From positions 1-64,000 of the forward strand of contig NZ_NMQV01000023.1 of NCBI RefSeq assembly GCF_002234375.1: DNA of 64,000 bases, in the 5' to 3' direction. The stretch comes from Pseudomonas fluvialis. Lineage in GTDB: Bacteria; Pseudomonadota; Gammaproteobacteria; Pseudomonadales; Pseudomonadaceae. The notes below the pieces were generated by a model. That model saw only the letters and a list, made by a program, of their open reading frames with translations, had not been told where the DNA came from and ran no database searches. Below are positions 21,278-29,908 of the stretch, in pieces (positions within the stretch are counted from its first letter, which is position 1; every line of letters starts with the position of its first letter). The position numbers were made by a program, and so were the translations under genes.

Positions 21278-22339
21278 ATGCTCAAGGTTTTGCGTAACTG
21301 GGTTCACCGTTACTTCTCCGATGAACAGGCGGTGGTGCTGGCGGTAATCCTGCTGCTGGGCTTTACCGCCATCCTGACACTGGGTGGCATGCTCGCCCCG
21401 GTGCTGGCTGGACTGGTCCTGGCGTTCCTCATGCAGGGGTTGGTCAACTTGGCTGAGCGGCTGCGTCTCTCGCATACCCTGGCGGTATGGCTGGTGTTTA
21501 CCCTGTTCATCGGCTTACTGGCTGTCTGCCTGCTGGTGCTGCTGCCGTTGATGTGGCGACAGCTCTCCAATCTGGTCAACGAGCTGCCACGTATGCTGGG
21601 CGAGTGGCAGACTTTGTTGCTGGTATTGCCCGAACGTTATCCGCTGCTGCTTGATGAGCAGCAGGTGCTCAATGCCATTGAAGCGGCGCGCGGAGAGCTG
21701 GGCAAGCTGGGGCAGTGGGCGCTGACCATTTCCCTGTCCAGCCTGCCCATGCTGATCAATATCATGATCTACCTGGTACTGGTGCCGATCCTGGTGTTCT
21801 TCTTCCTCAAGGATGGCAGCCTGATTGCGCGCTGGATGAGTGGCTATCTGCCACAGGAGCGTGCTCTGATGACTCGGGTATGGCAGGAAATGCATCTGCA
21901 GATTGCCAACTATATCCGTGGCAAGGTGATCGAGATCTTCATTTGTGCCGTGGTTACCTATATCGCCTTTGCCTATCTTGGACTCAATTACGCGGCCTTG
22001 CTGGCCTTGCTGGTGGGCTTGTCGGTCGTGGTGCCCTATATCGGCGCTGTGGTGGTGACCGTGCCGGTGGCGCTGATCGGCTTGTTCCAGTGGGGGATGA
22101 GCGACCAGTTCATTTACCTGATGGTGATCTACGGGATCATTCAGGCGCTTGATGGCAACGTGCTGGTGCCGCTGCTGTTTTCCGAGGCGGTCAGCCTGCA
22201 CCCCGTGGCGATCATTTGTGCGGTGCTGCTGTTTGGCGGACTGTGGGGGTTCTGGGGCGTGTTCTTTGCCATTCCGTTGGCCACTCTATGCAAGGCCGTA
22301 CTGGACGCCTGGCCGCGGCGCGAGCTATTGGGCGGCTAG
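21278..22339 (+). CDS. AI-2E/PerM family membrane permease
   Basis: A 353-residue protein with about seven to eight membrane helices (for example VVLAVILLLGFTAILTLGG and LAVWLVFTLFIGLLAVCLLV). It belongs to the AI-2E (PerM/TqsA) family of putative exporters; the conserved PYIGAVVVTVPVAL region is visible near residue 250. The substrate is unknown. The stop is 42 bases from that of the convergent bcp gene. Confidence 0.92.
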   Translation: MLKVLRNWVHRYFSDEQAVVLAVILLLGFTAILTLGGMLAPVLAGLVLAFLMQGLVNLAERLRLSHTLAVWLVFTLFIGLLAVCLLVLLPLMWRQLSNLVNELPRMLGEWQTLLLVLPERYPLLLDEQQVLNAIEAARGELGKLGQWALTISLSSLPMLINIMIYLVLVPILVFFFLKDGSLIARWMSGYLPQERALMTRVWQEMHLQIANYIRGKVIEIFICAVVTYIAFAYLGLNYAALLALLVGLSVVVPYIGAVVVTVPVALIGLFQWGMSDQFIYLMVIYGIIQALDGNVLVPLLFSEAVSLHPVAIICAVLLFGGLWGFWGVFFAIPLATLCKAVLDAWPRRELLGG

Positions 22340-22349
22340 TCGGGTAGCG

Positions 22350-22376
22350 GGGGGCGTTTGCCGGACGCCCCCTCTT
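22350..22376. terminator. Hairpin between convergent perM-like and bcp genes
   Basis: GGGGGCGT pairs with ACGCCCCC across a seven-base loop, followed by only a short T-poor tail. A terminator for either gene is plausible but weak. Confidence 0.5.
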
Positions 22377-22381
22377 GGTGA

Positions 22382-22855
22382 TCAGCCTTGCTGTAACAGC
22401 TGGGCGGCTTGCAGAACGGCTGCCGCGTGTCCAGGTACCTTGACGCCCCGCCATTCCTGGCGCAATACGCCCTGTTTATCGATCAGGAAGGTACTACGCT
22501 CAATGCCAATGTATTCCTTGCCGTAGAGCTTCTTCGGCTTGATTACCTGGAACAGCTGGCACAGCGTTTCGTCACTATCGCTGATCAGTTCGAAGGGAAA
22601 GCACTGTTTGCCCTTGAAGTTCTCATGGCTTTTCAGGCTGTCGCGCGATACGCCGAAGACCAGTGTCTCGGCCGCGGCAAACTGTCCGTGCAGGTCACGA
22701 AAATCCTGGCCTTCGGTCGTGCAGCCTGGCGTGCTGTCCTTGGGGTAGAAATACAGTACAACCTGCTGGCCACGCAGTTGGCTCAGTTGTACCTGCAGGC
22801 CGCTGGTAGCCATGGCGCTGAAATCATCGACGGGGTGTCCAAGGGTAACGCTCAT
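22382..22855 (-). CDS. bcp: Thioredoxin-dependent thiol peroxidase Bcp
   Basis: A 157-residue PrxQ-type peroxiredoxin that reduces peroxides. The peroxidatic Cys lies in YPKDSTPGCTTEGQDFRD. The usual resolving Cys five residues later is absent, as in the one-Cys subgroup. The gene follows gcvR (ten-base gap) in an operon that diverges from dapA. Confidence 0.94.
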   Translation of the reverse strand: MSVTLGHPVDDFSAMATSGLQVQLSQLRGQQVVLYFYPKDSTPGCTTEGQDFRDLHGQFAAAETLVFGVSRDSLKSHENFKGKQCFPFELISDSDETLCQLFQVIKPKKLYGKEYIGIERSTFLIDKQGVLRQEWRGVKVPGHAAAVLQAAQLLQQG

Positions 22856-22865
22856 GATGTTCTCC

Positions 22866-23423
22866 TCAGGGGTTTTGCGGGCGCCAGGGCTCGATCAGTG
22901 CATCCAGATTGAGTGCGTCGGCAAAATCCAGGAACTGGTCGCGCAGCCAGCTGATCTGGGTGCCTGCCGGCAGTGTCACGGTGATGGTGGCATTGAGTAG
23001 GGTGCCGCCGGTTTGCGGGGCCTGATAGGTGTCGCAGGTCAGGCTTTCCAGCTCGACGCGGTGGTCGCTGAAGAACTGGAACAGTTCGCCGAGAATGTCC
23101 GGTCGGTAGGCAGCGCTGACATACGCGACGTAGGGCAGTGAGTCCGGGCGAGGCGGCAGCGCGCTGCTGCGCATTACGTTGTAGTGAAAATTGGCGCGCT
23201 TGGCCAAGCCGGGCAAGCTGGCTTCGAGGCGCGCCAGGGCATCCCAGCTGCCCGTGGCTTGCAGAACCAGAGCGGAAAACTCGCCATGGCGTGTCAGGCG
23301 GCTGCTGAGTACGGCGCAACGATTTTCCTGGCAGGCCCGGTACAGGGTGCTGCTGAGCTCCATGGGGTTGGGGCCGAGGGCACTGAGTACGAGAAATTGC
23401 TCACGGGGTGGAGTGGTCGACAT
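22866..23423 (-). CDS. gcvR: ACT-domain regulator GcvR
   Basis: A 185-residue protein with two ACT domains (about 10-85 and 95-170). In E. coli GcvR senses glycine and antagonises GcvA at the glycine-cleavage operon. The start at 23423 has CAGGAA seven bases upstream; the frame is open to 23453. No gcv genes are nearby, so the role is assigned by similarity and conserved placement between bcp and dapA. Confidence 0.88.
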   Translation of the reverse strand: MSTTPPREQFLVLSALGPNPMELSSTLYRACQENRCAVLSSRLTRHGEFSALVLQATGSWDALARLEASLPGLAKRANFHYNVMRSSALPPRPDSLPYVAYVSAAYRPDILGELFQFFSDHRVELESLTCDTYQAPQTGGTLLNATITVTLPAGTQISWLRDQFLDFADALNLDALIEPWRPQNP

Positions 23424-23612
23424 GCAGTATTCCTGACAGCGGGGGTAAGGCACGCGAAGGTGCCATGCAAAGCGGGAAGGTTAGCGAAAAGCACCGGTCA
23501 GGGGAATGCCGGCGCAGCCGGATGACGCGCTGTACCAGCCGCTGCAGCCCCTCGCAATGCGTTGGCGAGCCTTGTACCATTACGCCTTCATTTATCCGGC
23601 AGGAGTGGTTGC

Positions 23613-24491
23613 ATGATTGCGGGCAGTATGGTGGCACTGGTCACGCCCATGGATTCTCAAGGCGCGGTGGACTGGGACAGCCTGGGCAAACTGGTGGACT
23701 TCCATCTGCAGCAGGGCACCAATGCCATAGTCGCGGTCGGCACCACCGGTGAGTCGGCCACGCTGGACGTTCCAGAACACATTGAAGTGGTGCGGCGTGT
23801 CGTTCAGCAGGTCGCCGGGCGCATGCCGGTGATCGCTGGTACGGGCGGTAACTCCACCCGCGAGTCGGTCGAGTTGACCCAGGCGGCCAAGGACGTGGGT
23901 GCCGATGCCTGCCTGTTGGTGACCCCTTACTACAACAAGCCTACCCAGGAAGGCCTCTATCTGCATTTCCGGCATATTGCCGAAGCGGTGGCCATTCCGC
24001 AGATTCTCTACAACGTGCCCGGCCGTACCGTATGTGACATGTTGCCGGAGACCGTCGAGCGCTTGGCGCGAATCGACAATATCATCGGTATCAAGGAAGC
24101 CACGGGGGACTTGCAGCGTGCCCGCGAGGTGCTGGATCGCGTTCCGGCTGATTTCCTGGTGTACTCCGGCGATGACGCCACGGCTGTCGAACTGATGCTG
24201 ATGGGTGGCAAGGGCAACATCTCGGTGACTGCCAACGTGGCGCCGCGTGCCATGGCTGACCTGTGCAGTGCGGCGATGGCCGGCCAGGCGGAAGCGGCGC
24301 GTGCCATCAACGACCGTTTGATGCCGTTGCACAAGGCGCTGTTTATCGAGTCGAACCCGATTCCGGTGAAGTGGGCACTGCATGAAATGGGGCTCATTCC
24401 GGATGGCATTCGCTTGCCGCTGACCTGGCTCAGCCCGCGCTGTCATGAACCGCTGCGCCAGGCCTTGCGCCAGTGCGGTGTACTGGCTTAA
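23613..24491 (+). CDS. dapA: 4-hydroxy-tetrahydrodipicolinate synthase DapA
   Basis: A 292-residue TIM-barrel aldolase that condenses pyruvate with aspartate semialdehyde in lysine and diaminopimelate synthesis. GTTGES, the catalytic Tyr in YNVPGRT and the Schiff-base Lys in IGIKEATGD are all present. AGGAGTGG lies upstream of the ATG at 23613. bamC follows after 18 bases, and the pair is likely co-transcribed. Confidence 0.97.
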   Translation: MIAGSMVALVTPMDSQGAVDWDSLGKLVDFHLQQGTNAIVAVGTTGESATLDVPEHIEVVRRVVQQVAGRMPVIAGTGGNSTRESVELTQAAKDVGADACLLVTPYYNKPTQEGLYLHFRHIAEAVAIPQILYNVPGRTVCDMLPETVERLARIDNIIGIKEATGDLQRAREVLDRVPADFLVYSGDDATAVELMLMGGKGNISVTANVAPRAMADLCSAAMAGQAEAARAINDRLMPLHKALFIESNPIPVKWALHEMGLIPDGIRLPLTWLSPRCHEPLRQALRQCGVLA

Positions 24492-24509
24492 TTCGAGGAA
24501 ATACAACGC

Positions 24510-25619
24510 ATGAAGCGACTGGCTGGTTTGTCTGCCCTTGCCCTGACTGTCTCCACCTTGGGCGGTTGTGGTTGGTTGTGGGGTGAAGAAGGCTATTTCC
24601 GTGATCGTGGCAATGATTATCTGGAGGCTCGGCAGAGTGCGCCCATGCAGTTGCCTTCCGGCGTGCAGGCCAAGTCATTGGAGCCTTTGTTGCCGGTGCC
24701 GCAACGGGTAGCCAGCCTGTCTGCCGCGCAGGGTGATTATGAAGTACCCCGGCCGTTGCCGCTGGCTACTCAGGCCGAAGTCAGTGAGTTCAGTCTACAG
24801 CGCAGCGGTGATGCTCGTTGGCTGGTGGCGCAGCGGATTCCGGCAGAAGTGTGGCCTCTGGCACGTCAGCTGCTTGAGGACAATGGCCTGCGTATCGAAC
24901 GTGAGCGCCCGCAAACGGGTGAGCTGGTGACCGCCTGGCAGCGCTTTGATGAGCTTCCCAGTGGCCTGGGGCAGCGCCTGGCGGGGGCTGTCGAGCCGGG
25001 GCGCGAGGCGCGTGTGCGCGTGCGCATCGAACCGGGTGTGGTGCGTAATACCAGCGAGATCTTCGTCGTGACGGCTGAGCGCTCGCAGGGCAGCAGTGCC
25101 GATGTGGCCTTCCCGGAGCGCGCCCTGAACAGTAGCCTGGATGGCGTCATGCTGGATGAGCTGCTGGGTGGTTTCAATCGTAGTCTGCAACAGGGCAGTT
25201 CGGTTTCCCTGCTGGCCAGCAGCCGTTTTGACTCGCCAGGTAAAGCGCGCCTGGGCAGTGATGGCAACGGTAATCCCTTGCTGCACCTGGACACCGATTT
25301 CGATCGCGCCTGGTCCAGTGTCAGCCGTGCCCTGGAGTTGTCCGATTTGCGGGTAGAAGACCTTAACCGCAGCCTGGGAGTGTTCTATGTGAACCTCGCC
25401 GAGCGTGCGGTGCCGACCGAGGAGCCTGGGCTCTTTGCACGTCTGTTCGGCTCAGCGCCGAGCAAGGAAGAAATCGAGGCTCGTGCCGAGCGATATCAGG
25501 TGCGTCTGACGCCCAGTGCAGACAGCGTTCAGGTCAGTGTGGAAAAGGACAGCAACACCGTGGCACCCAGCGAGGTGGCTCGACGCCTGCTCAGCCAGAT
25601 CCAGGAAAACCTCGGCTGA
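24510..25619 (+). CDS. bamC: Outer-membrane assembly lipoprotein BamC
   Basis: A 369-residue lipoprotein with lipobox TLGGC (Cys20), an extended N-terminal segment that contacts BamD, and two helix-grip domains (about 95-210 and 240-365). It is an accessory of the BAM complex. The dapA-bamC linkage is conserved across gammaproteobacteria. Confidence 0.94.
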   Translation: MKRLAGLSALALTVSTLGGCGWLWGEEGYFRDRGNDYLEARQSAPMQLPSGVQAKSLEPLLPVPQRVASLSAAQGDYEVPRPLPLATQAEVSEFSLQRSGDARWLVAQRIPAEVWPLARQLLEDNGLRIERERPQTGELVTAWQRFDELPSGLGQRLAGAVEPGREARVRVRIEPGVVRNTSEIFVVTAERSQGSSADVAFPERALNSSLDGVMLDELLGGFNRSLQQGSSVSLLASSRFDSPGKARLGSDGNGNPLLHLDTDFDRAWSSVSRALELSDLRVEDLNRSLGVFYVNLAERAVPTEEPGLFARLFGSAPSKEEIEARAERYQVRLTPSADSVQVSVEKDSNTVAPSEVARRLLSQIQENLG

Positions 25620-25642
25620 TTGCTGGCCAGGGACGTTCTATA

Positions 25643-25672
25643 GGCGAAATCCGCAAGGGTTTCGCCTGTTTC
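25643..25672 (+). terminator. Terminator after bamC
   Basis: GGCGAAA pairs with TTTCGCC across a ten-base loop, followed by TGTTTC. It sits between bamC and purC, separating their transcripts at least in part. Confidence 0.6.
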
Positions 25673-25697
25673 ATTTAACCGCAGCGGTATCCTGTCT

Positions 25698-26567
25698 ATG
25701 TCTACTCCCACCACTTTGAGCCTGAAAAAAATCTACTCGGGCAAGGTTCGTGATCTCTACCAGATTGATGAGCAACGCATGTTGATGGTGGCTACTGACC
25801 GTCTGTCTGCGTTCGATGTGATTCTCGATCAACCGATACCGGACAAGGGCAAGATTCTCACGGCCATTTCCAATTTCTGGTTCGACAAGCTCAAGGCGTT
25901 GGTGCCCAATCATTTCACCGGGGATCGTGTGGAGGATGTAGTACCGCCTGCCGAGTTACCTTTGGTCGAGGGGCGTGCCGTGGTCGCCAAGCGGCTCAAG
26001 CCTGTGCCGGTCGAAGCCATCGTGCGTGGTTATCTGGTTGGTTCCGGTTGGAAGGAGTACCAGAAGAGTGGCACGGTATGCGGTATTGCCTTGCCTGCAG
26101 GCCTGCAGGAAGCGGCCAAGTTGCCGCAACCGATCTTTACCCCGTCGACCAAGGCTGCCGTCGGTGATCATGACGAGAACATCAGCTTTGCGCAGTGCGA
26201 GGCGTTGGTTGGCGCATCACTTGCTGCCCAGGTGCGGGATACGGCAATTGCCTTGTACAGTGCGGCCGTAGAGTACGCAGCCAGTCGCGGCATCATCATT
26301 GCCGATACCAAGTTCGAGTTCGGCCTGGACGAGAACGGCACACTGACCCTGATGGATGAAGTGCTGACTCCGGATTCCAGTCGTTTTTGGCCGGCTGACA
26401 GCTATGTGGTAGGCAGCAACCCGCCGAGTTTCGACAAGCAATATGTGCGTGACTGGCTGGAGTCTACGGGCTGGAACAAGCAGCCGCCGGCACCTGCCGT
26501 GCCTGCTGAAGTGGCACAGCGTACGGCCGACAAATATCGCGAAGCGCTGCAGCGCCTGACCGAATAA
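25698..26567 (+). CDS. purC: SAICAR synthetase PurC, long type
   Basis: A 289-residue phosphoribosylaminoimidazole-succinocarboxamide synthase for purine synthesis. Family motifs are [50 protein letters not shown] and [14 protein letters not shown]. It is about 50 residues longer than the E. coli and P. aeruginosa enzyme (about 237) and resembles the betaproteobacterial and yeast Ade1 form. The position after bamC is where pseudomonads keep purC, but the intervening metallo-hydrolase gene expected from P. aeruginosa is absent. Confidence 0.95.
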   Translation: MSTPTTLSLKKIYSGKVRDLYQIDEQRMLMVATDRLSAFDVILDQPIPDKGKILTAISNFWFDKLKALVPNHFTGDRVEDVVPPAELPLVEGRAVVAKRLKPVPVEAIVRGYLVGSGWKEYQKSGTVCGIALPAGLQEAAKLPQPIFTPSTKAAVGDHDENISFAQCEALVGASLAAQVRDTAIALYSAAVEYAASRGIIIADTKFEFGLDENGTLTLMDEVLTPDSSRFWPADSYVVGSNPPSFDKQYVRDWLESTGWNKQPPAPAVPAEVAQRTADKYREALQRLTE

Positions 26568-26581
26568 GCGGGCTGCTTTGC

Positions 26582-26609
26582 AAAAGGGGAGGCTTTGCCT
26601 CCCTTTTTT
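26582..26609 (+). terminator. purC terminator
   Basis: A GGGAGGC stem with a TTT loop and GCCTCCC return, flanked by A4 and T6. Confidence 0.93.
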
Positions 26610-26619
26610 GTATGTGCGT

Positions 26620-26637
26620 TGTAAGTTATTGCTTACA
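26620..26637. promoter_or_regulatory. GacA-type upstream activating sequence
   Basis: The perfect 18-base palindrome TGTAAG-TTATTG-CTTACA matches the TGTAAG-N6-CTTACA element bound by the response regulator GacA upstream of rsmX, rsmY and rsmZ. It lies about 180 bases before the predicted start of the sRNA below, the spacing known for those genes. Confidence 0.85.
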
Positions 26638-26774
26638 TTGTTGTAGGTGATCGGCGATTTTGCTTGCCGGAACATGGCTCGCTTTTATAGAGGCAAATTT
26701 TAACTGCATGAATTTAAAGAATTTTTATTTTCATGAGGTGGTGAGAAGGCTGTGGGCTGCGCCGAGGGAGGTGG

Positions 26775-26802
26775 TTGTGCAGTGCATAACGGGCGCTATG
26801 AT
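26775..26802 (+). promoter_or_regulatory. Sigma-70 promoter of the Rsm-type sRNA
   Basis: A -35 of TTGTGC (26775-26780) and a -10 of TATGAT (26797-26802) are 16 bases apart, predicting a start near 26808. It is placed between the GacA element and the first GGA hairpin. Confidence 0.65.
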
Positions 26803-26807
26803 GGAGG

Positions 26808-26944
26808 CGTGCACAGGGAATGGCACAGGCCGGTAGGGATTGCTGGTCAGGACGGCCGCAGGATGCGGTGCATCAGGACGATGCGAAGGAAACCATGGAG
26901 TAGGGACAAAAGAGTGGGCGGGGGTAACCCCGCCCCTTTTTTTT
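26808..26944 (+). ncRNA. RsmX/Y/Z-like regulatory RNA (RsmA/CsrA-titrating)
   Basis: About 135 bases with eight GGA triplets (first bases 26817, 26837, 26850, 26861, 26876, 26888, 26897, 26904). Several sit in loops: AGGAC closed by GGTC/GGCC (26845-26857), AGGAT closed by CCGC/GCGG (26856-26868), AGGAC closed by GCATC/GATGC (26870-26884), and AGGGAA inside GTGC/GCAC (26809-26826). Rsm RNAs bind several RsmA/CsrA dimers through such loops and relieve translational repression under Gac control. No open frame fits the interval. Which of RsmX, Y or Z it is cannot be told here; its location next to rdgC differs from rsmY (near dnr) and rsmZ (near rpoS). Confidence 0.82.
26916..26944 (+). terminator. 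Terminator of the Rsm-type sRNA
   Basis: A GGGCGGGG stem with a GTAA tetraloop and CCCCGCCC return, followed by eight T. It may also slow transcription from the convergent rdgC gene. Confidence 0.95.
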
Positions 26945-26952
26945 GCGCGTTT

Positions 26953-27873
26953 TTAGATACCTTGAGGCAGTTCTTCGCCGCCCAGCGCTTCGATCAGTTG
27001 CGGAATGAACTCCATGAAGGTGAGCATCATCAGGGTGAAGCTGGCGTCCTGCTGGCTCAGTGCATCATCTCCGCCTTCTTCGGCCGCCTGATCCTGCAGC
27101 AGGTCTTCAAAGCGCAGACGCTTGAGTGCCAGCTTGTCATCGATCAACAGGGAGAGCTTGTCTTCCCAGGCCAGGCTCAACTTGGTCACTATCTTGCCGG
27201 TAGCCAGGTGTTGCTGGACTTCTTCGCTGGCCAGGTCATGACGTTTGATGCGCACAATGCCGCCGTCTTCCTGAGTGTCACGTAACTCGCACTCATCCAG
27301 TACGTGCAGACCGTGGCTGGCCTGTTGGCTCTGCAGCCATTGGGTCAGGGTGGCGTTGGGGGCGATTTTCACGTTTAGCGGGCGTACCGGCAGGCTGCCG
27401 AGCACTTCGCGTAGCGTGGAAAGCAGGTCCTCTGCGCGTTTGGGGCTGGCGGCATCGACAAGGATCAGGCCTTGCGCAGGGGCAATGGCGGCAAAGGTCG
27501 CCGACTTGCGGATAAAGGCGCGTGGCAGGAAGCTCTGGACGATCTCATCCTTGAGCTGCTCGCGTTCCTTTTTATAAACCTTGCGCATCTGCTCGGCTTC
27601 GATCTCGTCGACTTTTTCCTTGAGTGCATCGCGTACCACGCTGCCGGGCAGGATGCGCTCTTCCTTGCGTGCGGCGAGTAGTAGAAAACCCTGGCTGGCA
27701 TGTAGCAGTGGCGCATCGGCACCTTTGCCGAATGGCGCGACAAAGCCGTAGGTGGTCAGCTCCTGGCTGGCGCAGGGGCGGGCAGGCTTGCTGGCCAGGG
27801 CCGCTTCAAGACGCTCGGCATCCAGATCGAGATCCTGGGTCAGGCGATAGACAAGCAGGTTGCGAAACCACAT
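26953..27873 (-). CDS. rdgC: Recombination-associated protein RdgC
   Basis: A 306-residue DNA-binding ring protein found in beta- and gammaproteobacteria that modulates RecA. It starts [12 protein letters not shown] and contains GFVAPFGKG, both typical. Length is normal. Its stop lies nine bases from the end of the sRNA terminator's T run. Confidence 0.96.
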   Translation of the reverse strand: MWFRNLLVYRLTQDLDLDAERLEAALASKPARPCASQELTTYGFVAPFGKGADAPLLHASQGFLLLAARKEERILPGSVVRDALKEKVDEIEAEQMRKVYKKEREQLKDEIVQSFLPRAFIRKSATFAAIAPAQGLILVDAASPKRAEDLLSTLREVLGSLPVRPLNVKIAPNATLTQWLQSQQASHGLHVLDECELRDTQEDGGIVRIKRHDLASEEVQQHLATGKIVTKLSLAWEDKLSLLIDDKLALKRLRFEDLLQDQAAEEGGDDALSQQDASFTLMMLTFMEFIPQLIEALGGEELPQGI

Positions 27874-28030
27874 GAGAAAACACTCCGTTGAACGAAGCGG
27901 GCATTATTCAGTGCCGCGCCGCTCAGGCCAAGTGATCGCTAAGCCTTTGCTGGTTCTAGAAAATTTTTTGAAAAAGAAGCTTGCCAAGTGGTTCTGTGCT
28001 GTCTAGAATGCGCCCCACTTCGAGAGTGAA

Positions 28031-28106
28031 GGGTGATTAGCTCAGCTGGGAGAGCATCTGCCTTACAAGCAGAGGGTCGGCGGTTCGATCCCGTCATCAC
28101 CCACCA
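28031..28106 (+). tRNA. tRNA-Val (TAC)
   Basis: A 76-base cloverleaf with a GGGTGAT/ATCACCC acceptor stem, anticodon loop CTTACAA and encoded CCA. It is followed 21 bases later by tRNA-Asp, probably one transcript. Confidence 0.98.
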
Positions 28107-28127
28107 ATCTCGCTCACGAGGTTACGC

Positions 28128-28204
28128 GCAGCGGTAGTTCAGTCGGTTAGAATACCGGCCTGTCACGCCGGGGGTCGCGGGTTCGAGTCCCGTCCGCTGC
28201 GCCA
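28128..28204 (+). tRNA. tRNA-Asp (GTC)
   Basis: A 77-base cloverleaf with a GCAGCGG/CCGCTGC acceptor stem, anticodon loop CTGTCAC and encoded CCA. aspS, the cognate synthetase, is 20 kb away. Confidence 0.98.
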
Positions 28205-28375
28205 TTTTCCTTCCTGCAACATCTCCGATCATTTCAGATCAATTAAAAAATCCTTCTGTAGCGCGAACTTATACACTTTTCTGGTTTCCTATCGCGGTAG
28301 CCAGCGCTTGCTCGTGCCTGCTAAGCTCGCGGCCTACATGACTTCCGCCGCAAGGCATCCGAACAAGGAATATCC

Positions 28376-29080
28376 ATGAAACAGAATCTATTGGCCGTTG
28401 CAGTTGCCTGTGCTGCGTTTGTGCTGGCGGGTTGCGAAGACAAAGCCACTGTCGAGCTGACCACTCCGGCGCAAAAGGCTTCTTACGGCATCGGCCTGAA
28501 CATGGGGAAAAGCCTGGTTCAGGAAGGCATGGATGATCTCGACTCCAAGGCTGTTGCGCTGGGTATCGAAGACGCCCTGGGCAAGGCGCCGCAACGCATG
28601 AGCGATGAAGAGTTGATGGAGGCATTTGCTTTCCTGCAACAACGTGGTGAGCAGCGCATGGCAGAGTTGAATGCCGAGTCCGCCAAGGCTGGCAAAGCGT
28701 TCCTGGAAGAAAACGCCAAGCGTGAAGGCGTGATTACCACCGCTTCGGGGCTGCAGTACGAAATCGTCCAGAAGGCCGAGGACGGCGCGCAGCCTAAGGC
28801 AGATGACGTGGTGACGGTGCACTACGAGGGGCGCCTGATTGACGGTAGCGTGTTCGATAGCTCGATAGCCCGCAACAGTCCGATTGATTTGCCGGTTGGA
28901 GGTGTGATTCCGGGGTGGGTCGAGGCATTGCAGCTGATGCATGTGGGGGAGAAGTACAAGCTGTACATCCCCAGCGAGTTGGCCTACGGCGAAAACAGCC
29001 CAACACCGGCTATCCCGGCCAATGCTGTTCTGGTGTTTGATCTTGAACTGCTGGGTATCAAGGATATGAGCGCCGAATAA
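28376..29080 (+). CDS. FKBP-type peptidyl-prolyl isomerase, lipoprotein
   Basis: A 234-residue protein of the FkpA/FklB/Mip group. The lipobox VLAGC (Cys20) suggests a membrane-anchored periplasmic chaperone. Residues about 30-115 form the helical dimerisation domain, and about 125-230 form the FKBP domain (VHYEGRLIDGSVFDSS, PGWVEALQLMHVG, YIPSELAYGE). It assists folding of exported proteins. A GC-rich hairpin follows. Confidence 0.94.
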   Translation: MKQNLLAVAVACAAFVLAGCEDKATVELTTPAQKASYGIGLNMGKSLVQEGMDDLDSKAVALGIEDALGKAPQRMSDEELMEAFAFLQQRGEQRMAELNAESAKAGKAFLEENAKREGVITTASGLQYEIVQKAEDGAQPKADDVVTVHYEGRLIDGSVFDSSIARNSPIDLPVGGVIPGWVEALQLMHVGEKYKLYIPSELAYGENSPTPAIPANAVLVFDLELLGIKDMSAE

Positions 29081-29106
29081 GACTAGGCGCTTTTGTCACC
29101 CTTGCC

Positions 29107-29139
29107 ACTGCGCCCGCCTTGTGCGGGCGCAGTCGTTTT
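29107..29139 (+). terminator. Terminator after the FKBP gene
   Basis: An ACTGCGCCCGC stem with a CTTGT loop and GCGGGCGCAGT return is followed by CGTTTT. Confidence 0.75.
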
Positions 29140-29584
29140 GGCCAGGCAGGCGTCGTGGCAAGCGTGTTACCGAGGGTGTTACGTTACGCTTATGCACACT
29201 TCGGTCTATATCGGCAAGCGCTCGACAAGATTCGCTCAGAATTTCTTTTGATTTATATAACTTATTGAAAAATAAGGTTTTTTTGCCTTGCTCAAAAAAT
29301 CAACGATCTGTCTGGAAAGCCCGTCTGATGCGGCTTTACGCGTCTCATCCAGATGCTATGCACAGAGTTATCCACAGGTTTTGTGGGTAACGGCTGGCAG
29401 CCCAGAGCTGTTCTGGGCTGCAGCGTAGTCAAGAGAAAAAATGCTGAAACTGCGTATTTTTTCATGCAGGCCGTTAGCGCGTTCTGCAAGTGCGGCAAGC
29501 GTTCAGCAGCGCTAAGTGCCGCCTGATACTATGCACCTATCCGGCTGCCAGGCAGGCGGTTGGGCTGTAAATAAGGAGCGCTTT
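29140..29584. other. AT-rich intergenic region with paired DnaA-box-like sites
   Basis: No gene is seen in these 445 bases. They contain an AT-rich patch at 29238-29290 with a weak CTTATT-GAAA-AATAAG hairpin plus T7 (29261-29284), two inverted DnaA-box-like sites (29368-29390), and a GC-rich hairpin AGCCCAGA/TCTGGGCT near 29400-29421 without a T tail. A TACTAT-type -10 near 29528 may serve the next operon. Confidence 0.5.
29368..29390. repeat. Inverted pair of DnaA-box-like 9-mers
   Basis: TTATCCACA (29368-29376), the exact DnaA consensus, faces TGTGGGTAA (29382-29390; TTACCCACA on the other strand) across five bases. A pair alone does not make an origin; it could be a DnaA-titration or regulatory site, or chance. 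Confidence 0.5.
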
Positions 29585-29908
29585 ATGGATGTACAGGTCA
29601 TTCTGCGTGAAGGACAGCCGGAGTATGCCGTGCTGCCTTGGGCGCAATATCAGGCTTTGTTGAAAGCGGCTGGGCAGGAGCTTGCTGCACCCGTCAAAGC
29701 AGAGACGGCTGTTTCGATTAATCCTGGCTTCCAAGCGTTGCGTCAGTTGCGTGAGGCGCAGGGCTTGTCGCTGCAGGACCTTGCTCGTCAGGTAGGCATC
29801 AGTCCGCATTACCTGAACATGATCGAAGCCGGCGAGCGTGAAGCGGATTCGGCGATTCGCCGTAGTTTGGCGCGAGCCCTGGGTGTTACGGGGTGGAGCG
29901 AGTCATGA
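29585..29908 (+). CDS. XRE-type helix-turn-helix regulator
   Basis: A 107-residue protein. Residues about 1-35 (ILREGQPEYAVLPWAQYQAL) resemble the start of Phd/RelB-type antitoxins. Residues about 50-105 form an XRE HTH (LREAQGLSLQDLARQVGISPHYLNMIEAGER). AAGGAG stands upstream of the ATG. It is coupled to the next gene by an ATGA overlap. No partner toxin is evident, so it is called a regulator of unknown target. Confidence 0.85.
   Translation: MDVQVILREGQPEYAVLPWAQYQALLKAAGQELAAPVKAETAVSINPGFQALRQLREAQGLSLQDLARQVGISPHYLNMIEAGEREADSAIRRSLARALGVTGWSES

Noticed and set aside
29238..29390. Replication origin
   Set aside because: Only two DnaA boxes and none of the dnaA, rpmH or parAB genes; the Pseudomonas origin is elsewhere.
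29585..29908. Antitoxin of a toxin-antitoxin pair
   Set aside because: The next gene is not like any toxin I know, and the regulator carries a full XRE domain in a three-gene conserved setting.
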